Assembly (NCBI GenBank): GCA_902778325.1
Contig: CACYWZ010000001.1
Location: 1-64,000 of the forward strand
Direction of reading: 5' to 3'
DNA from: an uncultured Spirochaetaceae bacterium
GTDB taxonomy: Bacteria; Spirochaetota; Spirochaetia; Treponematales; Treponemataceae
Length of the DNA stretch: 64,000 nucleotides
The notes beneath the pieces are model-generated. The model was given only the letters and a program-made list of their open reading frames with translations, did not search any database and was not told the origin of the DNA. Made by a program: the position numbers and the translations under genes. Below are positions 16,455 to 25,204 of the stretch, piece by piece; positions within the stretch are counted from its first letter, which is position 1, and every line of letters starts with the position of its first letter.

Positions 16455-17318
16455 TTATTTTACTTCATTCCACTTCAAAGTTTTTCCAGTAAAAATCTGT
16501 TCTACCTGGGCTTTTGAAAGGTTTTCTGTTGGATTTGATTTGTTTACAATTACGGCAATTCCATCAATTGCAATTGTAACTTCCTGAACGCCCTTTGATT
16601 TTTCTGAATCTTTAAGACTGCGACTTACCATTCCAATATCGCAGGTTCCGTTGATTGCGTTTGTTACCCCAGTTGTACTATCGGAAGTCTGAAGTTCGAT
16701 CTTTGCATTTGGGTTTTCGCTTTTGTATGCTTCAATCAATTTTTCCATAACTGGTGAAACTGAAGATGAACCTGAAACTACAATTTTTCCGCTGGCTTTT
16801 GAAGAAATGTAAGACTTAGCTGCAACTTGAATATACTTGTTAGCAGCAATAACTTTTTGTCCTTTATCACTTAAAATAAAATTAACGAAATCCTGAGCAA
16901 CAGGGGTAAGCCCCTCTTTTACTGCAATATTGAACGGACGACTAATTTTATACGAACCATTATTGATGTTTGAAACAGTTGCATCTGCACCGTCAATTTT
17001 TACGGCTTTTACAGAATCATTTAGTGAACCAAGTGAAACATAACCAATAGCATAATTATCACCGGCAACACTTGCAAGCATTACTGCAGTTGAATTTGTA
17101 ATTGCAGCTTCGTCAGTTGTGTAATCAACTTTTTTACCTGATGTATCTTTTTTTTCAATACCAAAAAGTTCAATAAAAGCACCCCGCGTTCCAGATCCGT
17201 CTTCCCGACTCAAAACTGTAATTGATTTCTTGCTGTTAAATTTTGGAGCAGCATAAACCGAACAAATCGATGTAGCCAAAATTGCTCCAAAAATCATTTT
17301 CTGTAGATTGATTTTCAT
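16455..17318 (-). CDS. pstS: periplasmic phosphate-binding protein PstS with swapped halves
   Basis: 287 residues. Signal peptide MKINLQKMIFGAILATSICSVYA, with no lipobox Cys. It captures Pi for PstCAB. In ordinary PstS the ISGSSSVSP phosphate loop comes first and the SREDGSGTR loop second. Here VLSREDGSGTRGAFIEL is at about 35-51, followed by ITNSTAVM and YAIGYVSLGSL, and the GSSSVSPVMEKLIEAY loop comes after, ending with IFTGKTLKWNEVK. All phosphate-contact motifs are present, so this is a circularly permuted version, not a broken gene. I believe similar forms occur in Clostridia. First and only gene of its unit, with a strong Pho box. Confidence 0.9.
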   Translation of the reverse strand: MKINLQKMIFGAILATSICSVYAAPKFNSKKSITVLSREDGSGTRGAFIELFGIEKKDTSGKKVDYTTDEAAITNSTAVMLASVAGDNYAIGYVSLGSLNDSVKAVKIDGADATVSNINNGSYKISRPFNIAVKEGLTPVAQDFVNFILSDKGQKVIAANKYIQVAAKSYISSKASGKIVVSGSSSVSPVMEKLIEAYKSENPNAKIELQTSDSTTGVTNAINGTCDIGMVSRSLKDSEKSKGVQEVTIAIDGIAVIVNKSNPTENLSKAQVEQIFTGKTLKWNEVK

Positions 17319-17375
17319 AATAACTCCTTGAGATTTTAGTCTCTTTATTAAGATGTCCTAAATCTACAGGAGTTG

Positions 17376-17414
17376 TGTTAAGTTCCAATGTAAAAATTGT
17401 TAAGAACATGTAAA
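17376..17414 (-). promoter_or_regulatory. Pho box upstream of pstS
   Basis: The best example in the window. Minus-strand half-sites: TTTACA (17414), TTAACA (17403), TTACAT (17392), TTAACA (17381), all 11 bp apart. Confidence 0.8.
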
Positions 17415-17439
17415 AAAATAATAAAGAGTCCAGAGAACA

Positions 17440-17801
17440 TCGGTCTTTGGCAGAAAATCCAAAAAGACAGAGTCTTGTTGGCGGAGGATTAGAAAGGGCA
17501 ACGTTGCCCTTCTCGGGTTTCCAAAGGGCAGAGCCTTTTGGTGGCTATGAAGTGGAGAAAAAAAGCGGTGAAAGTTTCCTTTTTGGGAAGCTTTCATTTG
17601 CCCGCGCTTTTCGGAACGGAAGAGACAAGGGGTCGAGGGGATATGCCCTCGCACAATAGAAATTTGTTCGCAGATTTTTGTAAAAAACGTGGGCAAACTT
17701 CTATTGTGTTAGAACTTGGCCACAAGTTCTGGGGGAGTGCCGAAGGCTTTTTTTTCATGCCTTTACGGCTCATTTTCTGTAAGGGAAACGGTGCGCTAAC
17801 T
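17440..17801. repeat. GC-rich, palindrome-rich non-coding block between pstS and the relaxase
   Basis: No credible gene. It contains the perfect palindrome AGGGCAACGTTGCCCT, a 15-bp inverted repeat CACAATAGAAATTTG (17652-17666) with its complement at 17694-17708 (one mismatch), and directly after it AGAACTTG-GCCA-CAAGTTCT (17711-17730). The block separates the phosphate cargo from the mobility module. The paired hairpins could be a nick site or replication signal, but this is unproven. Confidence 0.55.
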
Positions 17802-17837
17802 AAAAAAAACGCAATCAAGCAGTATTGCAAGATTGCG
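17802..17837 (-). terminator. intrinsic terminator of the relaxase gene
   Basis: On the minus strand CGCAATC - loop - GATTGCG (17837-17810) followed by eight T (17809-17802), 23 bp beyond the relaxase stop. Confidence 0.85.
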
Positions 17838-17859
17838 TATTTGTTGAAAACTGGAAGAA

Positions 17860-19617
17860 TTACCGCTCAATGTCGTAATTACGCGAGCGGATTTTTTTTC
17901 TGCGTTCCTGAACTTCTGGAATTGCTTCCTTAATTTCACGAACTTCCTTAATCTGGCTGAGTGTATTTCCTCTCATGCCTTTTTCGATGTACTCTCCGAA
18001 ATTGCTGCAGTAGCTTTGCCTCATGTCTTCCGCAACAATCATCAGTTCATCTGGTGTCTTGTTCCAGAAGTGTTTTGCAAAATACTGCGCCTTATGAAGC
18101 CATCCGCAGAACTTTTCTTCAAGACCGTTAAACCATTCGCAAAGGCCTTTTCCATCTCTTCTTCTTGCCATAAGTCTTGCATCGTCAAACTTTATGTCAT
18201 CTGCAAAAGTGAAGTATGGGGTAGCCGCATTGTTGTTGACTTTCTCGGCCCTTTCTGCGAGTTCCTTAGTTTCCCTCAGAATCTGGTCTAAGGCTCTGTC
18301 TTTTTCTTTTACCTCCTTCTTTTTCTTTTTAAGTTTCTGCACGAACTTGTGAAGGGATTCGGAAGCATGTTTTCTGGCGTTCGCTAAGAAAGTCTCTTTT
18401 TTTGCAACATTTTCCTCGCGCTCTATTAATTCATCTTCCCTGTCGCTCAGCTTGAATTCCCTGCTCTTAAAGTCGTACTCCTTCTGTTCAACATACGCGT
18501 TATGCTCTTCCTTTTCTTTTTCAAGGTCCTTTGCCTTCTGCTTGTTTTCTTCTGCTTGTTTCTGGTTGTCTTTTTCCCATTCAACATTATCAGCCGATTC
18601 TTTATCAACTGCCTTTACATTTTGAAGAAGCTTTTCTCCAAGTGCGTAAACTTCACTTTTAATGCTCGGGTCTTTTGAATAAATGTAATCTTCCGTTGTA
18701 AGATGGTCTCGCTTTTCATTCGGATTCTCTATTTCAAGGCCATGCTCACGTGCGATTTTTACTAAAAGATTCCTCTGCGCATTAGTCCATTGAATCAGGT
18801 TTGTTACCATGCGCGATTTTGTGGTTTTCTCGCCTTCGGCTTCTGCTTCTTCAGTCTGTTCTGTTTGCACTGGCTTATCTTTAAGACTTTCAAAACATTT
18901 CATACGCTCGTTCAGCGGAACTTCTTCAAGCAAAGGCTCTTCCTTCTTTTTTCTGCGTGGTTTCTTCCTCAGACCGTAGACTTTCTCTGCGACTTCCGGA
19001 TCAATCTCTATGTTCATGATGCCTTGTTCAAGTAAAGCACCGTTCATGGAGTTTTGAATCTTCTGTCCGCGCTTGCAGTTGTAGGATATGGGGATATAGT
19101 CTAAGTGCATGTGGGGCGCACCTTTTACAAAACCACCGTTTCCGTCCTTCCGCATTTCATCCGCATGGTAGTAAGCACCGATTACCTTCATGTTTGGATT
19201 CTGCTTCTGGAACTCTTCCAGAAAAGCCTTGTAAATTTCCTTCTGGACTTCTGGATCTGGCATCTGTTCAACGTTGCCGATTGTAATAAGGGCTTCCCTT
19301 ACGGGTACAAGGTCTTTTGATTTCTTTACCTTTTCCCAATAAGAATTGAACTGACGTTCCTTCTTTCTCTGCTTACCGTTGTATTCTCTGAAAGCTTCTC
19401 CGAAAATCTGCTCGTAGGCTTGTTTTGGGGGAACGTCAATCCATGTTTCGTGCAGTCCGCCTTTTACAATGTGGTCTTGCTTTTCACAATATTTGGGGTC
19501 TCTGATATTGTGTTCTCGGCAAGCCTGATAAAGCTTCTTGCGTTTTCTCCCGCTTGAATCAATTCCATCTTTTTCCATTCCGCCGTTGTGGAAAGATGCC
19601 GTATAGCTTTCGCTCAC
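17860..19617 (-). CDS. MobV-family relaxase (plasmid mobilization/Pre-like protein)
   Basis: About 585 residues. It nicks the transfer origin and pilots the strand in mobilization. The N-terminal Mob/Pre domain shows SFHNGGMEKDG, then EQIFGEAFREYN, the REALITIGN stretch and the metal-binding motif GAPHMHLDYIPISY with the preceding YYHADEMRKDG, as in MOBV enzymes. The C-terminal half is a long charged coiled coil (about 330-480) as is usual. I favour GTG 19617, with AAAGGAG nine bases upstream, over a TTG at 19665. It follows the ParB-domain gene in the same direction. Confidence 0.87.
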   Translation of the reverse strand: MSESYTASFHNGGMEKDGIDSSGRKRKKLYQACREHNIRDPKYCEKQDHIVKGGLHETWIDVPPKQAYEQIFGEAFREYNGKQRKKERQFNSYWEKVKKSKDLVPVREALITIGNVEQMPDPEVQKEIYKAFLEEFQKQNPNMKVIGAYYHADEMRKDGNGGFVKGAPHMHLDYIPISYNCKRGQKIQNSMNGALLEQGIMNIEIDPEVAEKVYGLRKKPRRKKKEEPLLEEVPLNERMKCFESLKDKPVQTEQTEEAEAEGEKTTKSRMVTNLIQWTNAQRNLLVKIAREHGLEIENPNEKRDHLTTEDYIYSKDPSIKSEVYALGEKLLQNVKAVDKESADNVEWEKDNQKQAEENKQKAKDLEKEKEEHNAYVEQKEYDFKSREFKLSDREDELIEREENVAKKETFLANARKHASESLHKFVQKLKKKKKEVKEKDRALDQILRETKELAERAEKVNNNAATPYFTFADDIKFDDARLMARRRDGKGLCEWFNGLEEKFCGWLHKAQYFAKHFWNKTPDELMIVAEDMRQSYCSNFGEYIEKGMRGNTLSQIKEVREIKEAIPEVQERRKKIRSRNYDIER

Positions 19618-19704
19618 TGTTGTACTCCTTTGGGCAGGCACTTTCGCTTTTGGCTTTTGGAACAAAGGCCCTGGGAGTAGCCCTTGTTTCCGTTTTACCT
19701 TGTA

Positions 19705-20559
19705 TTATGCGCTCAGAGATTTTTCAAGATCTTCAAGGCTGATTCCTTTTCTAATCTCACTGATTGCGTAACGAACACCTTTTGCAAAGGCTTCATCCGT
19801 CTTTGTTTTGGATACTGACTTTGCAGTTGATTTTTTTGCTACAGGCTTTGCTTTCACTTCTTCAGCTTTAGCTTTTGCCTCCGCTTCTGACTCAGGCTTT
19901 GGAGCTGCTGGGGAGACAGTCTCTTTGTCGGACTTTTCTTCAGACTTTGGCTCTGGCTTAGGCTTTTTCTTGTCCTGAATCTGCTTGTAAACCTGATTCA
20001 TGCTGATTTCATCTTTCTTGATGGCTTCCAGCTGCTCAGGGCTTGCTTCCTTCAAAACAAGTCTTGTTTTTTCAACTGTTTTTGCTGAGACTCCAATCTG
20101 CTTTGCGATGATTTCAGATGCCTTTCCCTTTTCACCGACTACGTTTCCTTTACCTTTCTCAAAGTTGAAGTTTGCGACTGCATCTAAAAGAGCTTGTCCG
20201 CTTAAGTTTCTGCGGTTTATCTGCTCTTTGATTGCAAAAGTCTTTGCTTCTTCGATGTCTGCAAAGTTGTGTATGATACAAGGAATTGTCTTGTTTCCCA
20301 GAGATTCCCATGCGCACTTTCTTGTGTGGCCGTCAATCAGAATGTTTTCCTTTCCGCGCTTCCAGATGTGAATCTCATGTCCTGACTTGAAGCCCTCTTC
20401 TTTCATCGACTGTTTCATTTTTTCGAGAACATCTTCTTCCATGACCAGAAGTTTCTGGAACTCTGGAATGAGAACAATGTCTTTGATTTTGAGAATTTTC
20501 TTCTCGCTGATTTTCTGTGTGGTGTCTTTCACCATGCTGATAATATCGTTAAGTTTCAT
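19705..20559 (-). CDS. ParB/Spo0J-like nuclease-domain protein
   Basis: 284 residues. The N-terminal ParB-like domain (about 25-115) contains the CTP/DNA-binding type motifs LIDGHTRKCAWE and KEQINRRNLSG; a central helix-turn-helix follows (ASEIIAKQIGVSAKTVEKTR). The tail is Lys/Glu/Ala/Pro-rich and probably disordered. It lies between the excisionase-like gene and the relaxase. On integrative elements such proteins serve in regulation, partition of the excised circle or relaxosome accessory roles; which one is unknown. AAGGAT precedes the ATG. Confidence 0.82.
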   Translation of the reverse strand: MKLNDIISMVKDTTQKISEKKILKIKDIVLIPEFQKLLVMEEDVLEKMKQSMKEEGFKSGHEIHIWKRGKENILIDGHTRKCAWESLGNKTIPCIIHNFADIEEAKTFAIKEQINRRNLSGQALLDAVANFNFEKGKGNVVGEKGKASEIIAKQIGVSAKTVEKTRLVLKEASPEQLEAIKKDEISMNQVYKQIQDKKKPKPEPKSEEKSDKETVSPAAPKPESEAEAKAKAEEVKAKPVAKKSTAKSVSKTKTDEAFAKGVRYAISEIRKGISLEDLEKSLSA

Positions 20560-20643
20560 ATATTTATCCTTATGTGTTGTTTGTGTTTGTTTTTCACTGA
20601 CAGTCAGAAAACTTCCGGACTGCCAGTGCCGACTTCTAAGTAC

Positions 20644-20841
20644 TTAGGCTGATGTCTGTAAGCGTTCAACGAATGCCAGAACATCAGAATTCTTGTACTT
20701 TCTTCTGCGTCCATCTTTGAAGGCCCTTTCTTTCAGCCAGTCATAGCGTTCGCAGGAATGAAATGAAGAAGGTGCGCATCGTAAGTATTCGATGACTTCC
20801 TTCTGGAGCCAGAGTTTATCTGGTGATGTTTCATTTTTCAT
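20644..20841 (-). CDS. excisionase-like small DNA-binding protein
   Basis: 65 residues from ATG 20841, which has GGAGG upstream; a longer TTG start at 20856 would include the ribosome site. The sequence LWLQKEVIEYLRCAPSSFHS and RRRKYKNSDVLAFVERL fits the MerR-like helix-turn-helix with wing found in Xis/HTH_17 proteins. Located directly downstream of the integrase, where element excisionases usually lie, but in the operon order integrase-xis-parB-mob. Family call moderate. Confidence 0.7.
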   Translation of the reverse strand: MKNETSPDKLWLQKEVIEYLRCAPSSFHSCERYDWLKERAFKDGRRRKYKNSDVLAFVERLQTSA

Positions 20842-20887
20842 GTGCTGCTCCTCCAAAAGATAAAGTTTTAACTCTCTCCGATTATTC

Positions 20888-22345
20888 TCAAGCTCCTGCC
20901 TTCTCAGGTAAAAGCTTCAGTGCATTTTCTTCTTCATCCTTTATGACATAAACTGCATCCGAGCTAAGTTTTTTAAGGATTGGTGAAAACAAATGCTCCG
21001 TACTTTCTGCAATCTTATTCAGGGCAATTTCTTTCTGAATATGATTTGCATAATTGTTGAATACACTTTCAGTTTTATGGCCTGAACCAATCATACAGAT
21101 TCTCTGGTCGCCGATATCAGAAAGTGTATTTGTACACCATTCATGACGGAAACTGTGGAAGGTAATTTCTTTGGGATTCGGATACCCGATTGATTCCAGA
21201 GCCCTTCTGAGATATCTGTTGAATCTTTTAGGTGACAAAGGCTTATCGGGACTTTGAGGACTGAAGAAGATAAACGATTCAGGTCCTGTTCCCCACGGAT
21301 TAAAGGACGCCTGATTCAATATCATGTCTCTTAATTCAGGCGGGATTCTGAATTCTCTTTCTTCTCCGTTCTTTGGAGATTTGAGTCCTTCATAAGGGCT
21401 GTATGAATGGCGGATAAAAATTCTGTCTTCACCGATATCACGAATCTGAAGTGCAAGAATTTCTCCCTGCCGCATTCCAGTAAAACAGGCAATAACGCAT
21501 GCAAGTTTTACACGGTCGTTATCCCATTCAGCGTTGAAGAGCTTTATAGTCTGTTCAAGTGAAAGAATAACTTTTTTCTTTGGAGTGCTCTTAGGAAGAA
21601 TGATTCCTGAATAACAGTTGTTTTCCGTCATTCCGTTCAGGTGTGCCCATTTCAGGGGAATTGTCACCGCCTGAAGAACTGCCTTTACAGTTTTTGGTGA
21701 AAGTTTCTGAGTGGACTCAGCCATAAAGATTTTCTTCACATCATCTCTGGTAATTTCTCCAAGAAGCTTTTCTTCCAGAAGAGGTTTCCAGTAATGCTTG
21801 ATAATGTTTCTCATGTTCAGGATATGGCGGTTTGTTTCAGAATGACCTTTTAATTCCATTTCACGAAGATAAGCAGATTTATCCCGCGTCCAGAAATCAA
21901 TAAGGTATTCCATTGCATCACAGTCACCTTTTGCATTTGTCCGTACAGCGGCTTGAATGATTTTTCGGGCTTTCATTACCTCGATAAGATCATTAATTTC
22001 CTGCTCAGACAAATCATTCGTCCTGAGATAGTTGAGAATAGAAATAAATGTGAAGGATTGTTTGCCGATTGCTCTTCCAGTTCTGGATGTTCGTTCAGGT
22101 ACACAGCCTTTTACGACCCATTCCATTACCGTACGTTCGGCATCAGTTTTGTTTTCTTTTCCCGTACTTTTGTTGCGGGAAATTGTTCCGTCTGGGAGAC
22201 GGACTTGAGCATACCAAAATGGTGAATGCTTTGTTTTGAATAAAAGATAAGGTTTATTCAAGTTCCTTTTCCTTACCTCGGGCAGGCAGAAAAGGTATTT
22301 ATACTTTATCATTATGGTTTCTAAATGTAAAGTACATTCTGACAA
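20888..22345 (-). CDS. int: tyrosine recombinase (site-specific integrase)
   Basis: 485 residues from a TTG at 22345; an ATG at 22312 giving 474 residues is an alternative, and neither has a strong ribosome site. N-terminal arm-binding segment, core-binding SAM-like domain at about 150-260, catalytic domain at about 270-460 with Arg in TGMRQGEILAL, HSFRHEW (H-x-x-R), the GSGHKTESVF histidine and the nucleophile Tyr in NNYANH. It reads away from the right att repeat, whose edge is 149 bp upstream. It should recombine att sites in the tRNA-fMet 3' end. All catalytic residues are present. Confidence 0.93.
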   Translation of the reverse strand: MSECTLHLETIMIKYKYLFCLPEVRKRNLNKPYLLFKTKHSPFWYAQVRLPDGTISRNKSTGKENKTDAERTVMEWVVKGCVPERTSRTGRAIGKQSFTFISILNYLRTNDLSEQEINDLIEVMKARKIIQAAVRTNAKGDCDAMEYLIDFWTRDKSAYLREMELKGHSETNRHILNMRNIIKHYWKPLLEEKLLGEITRDDVKKIFMAESTQKLSPKTVKAVLQAVTIPLKWAHLNGMTENNCYSGIILPKSTPKKKVILSLEQTIKLFNAEWDNDRVKLACVIACFTGMRQGEILALQIRDIGEDRIFIRHSYSPYEGLKSPKNGEEREFRIPPELRDMILNQASFNPWGTGPESFIFFSPQSPDKPLSPKRFNRYLRRALESIGYPNPKEITFHSFRHEWCTNTLSDIGDQRICMIGSGHKTESVFNNYANHIQKEIALNKIAESTEHLFSPILKKLSSDAVYVIKDEEENALKLLPEKAGA

Positions 22346-22493
22346 ATACGCGTATTTTTAATCCTTATCGTTTACTTTATATTCGAATTTTCAGTTTTAA
22401 GCCCCTGAAAACAGCAAATATAAGTAAAGCTAATTCCTTATACTATATAGAATTAAACCATCCGGATTCTAAGTGGCATAAAGAGGGCCATCA

Positions 22494-22552
22494 AGGTTCG
22501 AGTCCTGCCTCCGCTATAGCAAACCACTCAGAAATGAGTGGTTTTTTGTTTT
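22494..22552 (+). repeat. right attachment repeat (attR) of the integrated element
   Basis: Copy of the tRNA-fMet 3' end and terminator, 56/59 identical to 5923-5981; the three changes are all transitions (C/T, A/G, G/A). No 5' tRNA half precedes it, so it is the displaced end. Confidence 0.9.
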
Positions 22553-22706
22553 ATAGACTGAAATTAGCTGAAAATCAGATTTCTACGACATAGCGCTAAA
22601 TAAAAAATAAATCAGAAGAACTCATAGAAGATTTTGCGAAATTCCTTCAAAACTTAAATTTATGCTATACTGTTTTATTCAAATTATGTAATCAAGAATT
22701 ATTTTT

Positions 22707-22731
22707 AATAGTGCCATTATTCGACACTATT
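22707..22731 (+). promoter_or_regulatory. inverted repeat upstream of hsdM
   Basis: AATAGTG (22707-22713) and CACTATT (22725-22731) with an 11-bp gap, about 30 bp before the hsdM ATG. Placed and shaped like an operator for the restriction locus; the binding protein is unknown. Confidence 0.4.
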
Positions 22732-22761
22732 ATGTATATTAGACGTATGGAGTTTTTATAA

Positions 22762-24326
22762 ATGGCAAAATCAAAAAAACAAGTCAGCTTCGAAGACGCT
22801 CTTTGGGGAGCTTGCGATAAACTTCGCGGAACAGTTGAACCAGCAGAATATAAACACGTTGTACTTAGTCTCATCTTCTTAAAATTCGTAAATGATAAAT
22901 TTGATGCCCGCCGCGCAGAACTAAAGGATGAAGGCAAAGAAAAATATATCGATGTTCAGTCATTCTACACAATGAAGAATGTTTTCTTTGTGCCGGAAGA
23001 AAGCCGCTGGTCCTTTATCATGCAAAATGCAAAACAAAATGATATTGCTCTCAAAATCGATACAGCGCTCAATACAATAGAAAAACAAAATCCGTCTCTA
23101 AAGGGCGCGCTTCCAGATAACTATTATTCCCGCCTCGGAATTGATGTTTCAAAGCTTGCGGCGCTCTTAGATGAAATAAACAACATTCAGACAAATGCAG
23201 ATAAAGAAAACGACATAATGGGCCGTGTGTACGAATACTTCCTTACAAAGTTTGCCCTCCAGGAAGGCAAGGGTAAGGGAGAATTCTATACGCCAAAATC
23301 TGTTGTAAATCTTATTGCAGAAATGATTGAACCATACAAGGGAAAAATCTATGACCCCTGCTGCGGTTCCGGCGGTATGTTTGTTAGTCACTTAAGTTTA
23401 TAGAAAATCATGCAGGAAACTCAAAAGATATTTCTGTATATGGTCAGGAAGGAACAACTACAACCTATAAGCTTGCAAAGATGAATCTTGCAATTCGCGG
23501 AATTCCTTGCGACCTTGGCGATAAAGCAGCTAACACTTTTACAAACGATCTTCATAAAGATTTACGAGCCGATTACATTATGGCAAATCCACCATTTAAT
23601 CAGAAAGACTGGCGAGCAGAAAATGAACTTGTAAACGATGCCCGCTGGAACGGCTATACAGTCCCTCCAACAAGCAACGCAAACTACGCCTGGATTTTGC
23701 ACATGGTTTCAAAACTCAGCACTAACGGAACCGCAGGCTTTCTTCTTGCAAACGGTGCATTGAGTGGCGAAGGTCAGGAATTAGAAATCCGTAAGCAGCT
23801 CATAGAAAACAATCTTGTAGAAGCAATTGTAATTCTTCCAAGAAATCTTTTTTATACAACAGATATTTCCGTAACGCTTTGGATTTTGAACAAAAACAAA
23901 AAGAGCCGCACTGTTGAACAAAATGGAAAAATCAAGAATTACCGCAACCGTGAAGACGAAGTTCTTTTTATGGATTTGCGTCAGATGGGAAGTCCTTTTG
24001 AAAAAAAATACATCGAGCTGACTCAGGAAGACCGCGACAAAGTAACATCAACCTTCCACGCATGGCAGCAGGCCGGAGCAAACGAAACTTACAAAGATAT
24101 CCCGGAATTCTGCTACAGCGCAAACAAAAAGGAAATTGTCGAAAAAGGCTACAACCTTGTTCCAAGCCGCTACATTGAATTTGTAAACCGCGATGAAACA
24201 CAAGATTATGATTCAGCAATGAAAGCTCTTCAATCAGAATTGACAGACCTTCTTAAACAGGAAGAAGAAAGCAAAAAAGAACTACTTGGTGTTTTCAAAG
24301 ATTTGGGTTACGAGATTAAGCTGTAG
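22762..24326 (+). pseudogene. hsdM: type I restriction-modification methyltransferase HsdM, frameshifted
   Basis: About 521 codons in two frames. The first part has the HsdM N-terminal helical domain (VSFEDALWGACDKLRG) and SAM motif I DPCCGSGGMFV. The second has catalytic motif IV MANPPFNQKDW and the C-terminal region. After GTT at 23383-23385 one C seems missing: restoring it gives FVQSLKFIENHAGNSKD as in the family and joins the frames. Without it the protein ends at residue 213 before the NPPF motif. The site is not a homopolymer, so phase variation by slippage is unlikely. Mutation or sequencing error are the alternatives. Confidence 0.88.
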
Positions 24327-24337
24327 GAGTACGAAAT

Positions 24338-25204
24338 ATGACAGAAAACACACAGATAAAACTGTTTGAAGATAAAAAAGTCCGCACCCTTTGGGATAAA
24401 GAAAGCGAAGAATGGTATTTTTCGGTTGTGGATGTGGTTGCTGTTCTGACGGAAAGCCCTAATCCACGAAAATACTGGAGTGTATTAAAAACTCGTCTTA
24501 AAGCAGAAGGAAGTGAGTTGACTACAAATTGTAGTCAACTGAAAATGCCATCATCAGACGGTAAAATGTACAAAACCGACTGCATGAACACCGAGCAGCT
24601 TTTCCGCCTGATTCAGTCAATTCCTTCTCCAAAGGCTGAACCATTTAAACTCTGGATGGCTCAGGTTGCAAAAGAACGTCTTGATGAAATGCAGGATCCT
24701 GAGCAGGGAATTCAGCGGGCTTTGGCAGAATACCGGGCTTTAGGATACTCGGAAAACTGGATAAACCAGCGACTCAAATCTATAGAAATCCGCAAAGACC
24801 TTACTGATGAATGGAAAAAGCACGGTTTAAAAGAAGGCGTTCAGTTTGCCACTCTTACTGACATTATTTACAAAACATGGGCAGGCAAAACTGCTAAAGA
24901 GTACAAAGAATACAAAGGCCTCAAAAAAGAAAATCTTCGTGATAACATGACAAACAAGGAACTTGTCTTGAATATGCTGGCGGAACTTTCTACAAAAGAA
25001 ATCTCTGAGTCCAACGACCCTAAAAATTTTAGCGACCATGTAAAAAATGCAGTTGACGGCGCAAGTATTGCAAAAAATGCCCGCATTGAACTTGAGCAAA
25101 AAACTGGAAAAAAAGTCGTAACGCCACTCAATGCAAGAGACGGCATCGGTCTTACAGAAGATACAAAGGCCTCTGTTTTTTTGGAAGATGAGGAAGAAAA
25201 GTAG
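24338..25204 (+). CDS. Bro-N domain protein of the type I restriction locus
   Basis: 288 residues. The N-terminal Bro-N/phage antirepressor domain is at about 6-115 (IKLFEDKKVRTLWDKES, EWYFSVVDVVAVLTESPNPRKYW, CMNTEQLFRLIQSIPSPKAEPFKLW). A conserved C-terminal half follows (GYSENWINQRLKSIEIR, ENLRDNMTNKELVLNMLAE, TGKKVVTPLNARD). This architecture is common next to hsdM/hsdS genes, and phage antirepressors share the Bro-N part. It probably binds DNA; its role with the restriction system is not known. It starts 11 bp after hsdM and ends one codon before hsdS. Confidence 0.82.
   Translation: MTENTQIKLFEDKKVRTLWDKESEEWYFSVVDVVAVLTESPNPRKYWSVLKTRLKAEGSELTTNCSQLKMPSSDGKMYKTDCMNTEQLFRLIQSIPSPKAEPFKLWMAQVAKERLDEMQDPEQGIQRALAEYRALGYSENWINQRLKSIEIRKDLTDEWKKHGLKEGVQFATLTDIIYKTWAGKTAKEYKEYKGLKKENLRDNMTNKELVLNMLAELSTKEISESNDPKNFSDHVKNAVDGASIAKNARIELEQKTGKKVVTPLNARDGIGLTEDTKASVFLEDEEEK

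Larger units (their letters stand above)
5923..22552. mobile_element. tRNA-fMet-integrated mobilizable element carrying a phosphate-starvation regulon
   Basis: About 16.6 kb bounded by the 59-bp att repeats. Right end: tyrosine integrase, excisionase-like protein, ParB-domain protein, MobV relaxase. Left and middle: phoB, phoR, Na/Pi symporter, phoA, a yibE/F-family gene, phoU, pstB, pstA, pstC, pstS. There is a relaxase but no type IV secretion or coupling genes, so it would need a helper conjugative system (IME rather than ICE). The left 230 bp (5983-6214) is AT-rich with nothing recognisable. The boundaries are seen directly; mobility is inferred. Confidence 0.85.

Noticed and set aside
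17447-17933. Small open frames in the GC-rich block after pstS
   Set aside because: Overlap each other in several frames with low-complexity composition, no ribosome site, and span palindromes and the relaxase terminator.
24527-24540. Short palindrome TTGACTACAATTTGTAGTCAA region as an operator
   Set aside because: TGACTACAA-ATTGTAGTCA lies inside the Bro-N coding sequence with normal family residues, so it is more simply coding sequence.
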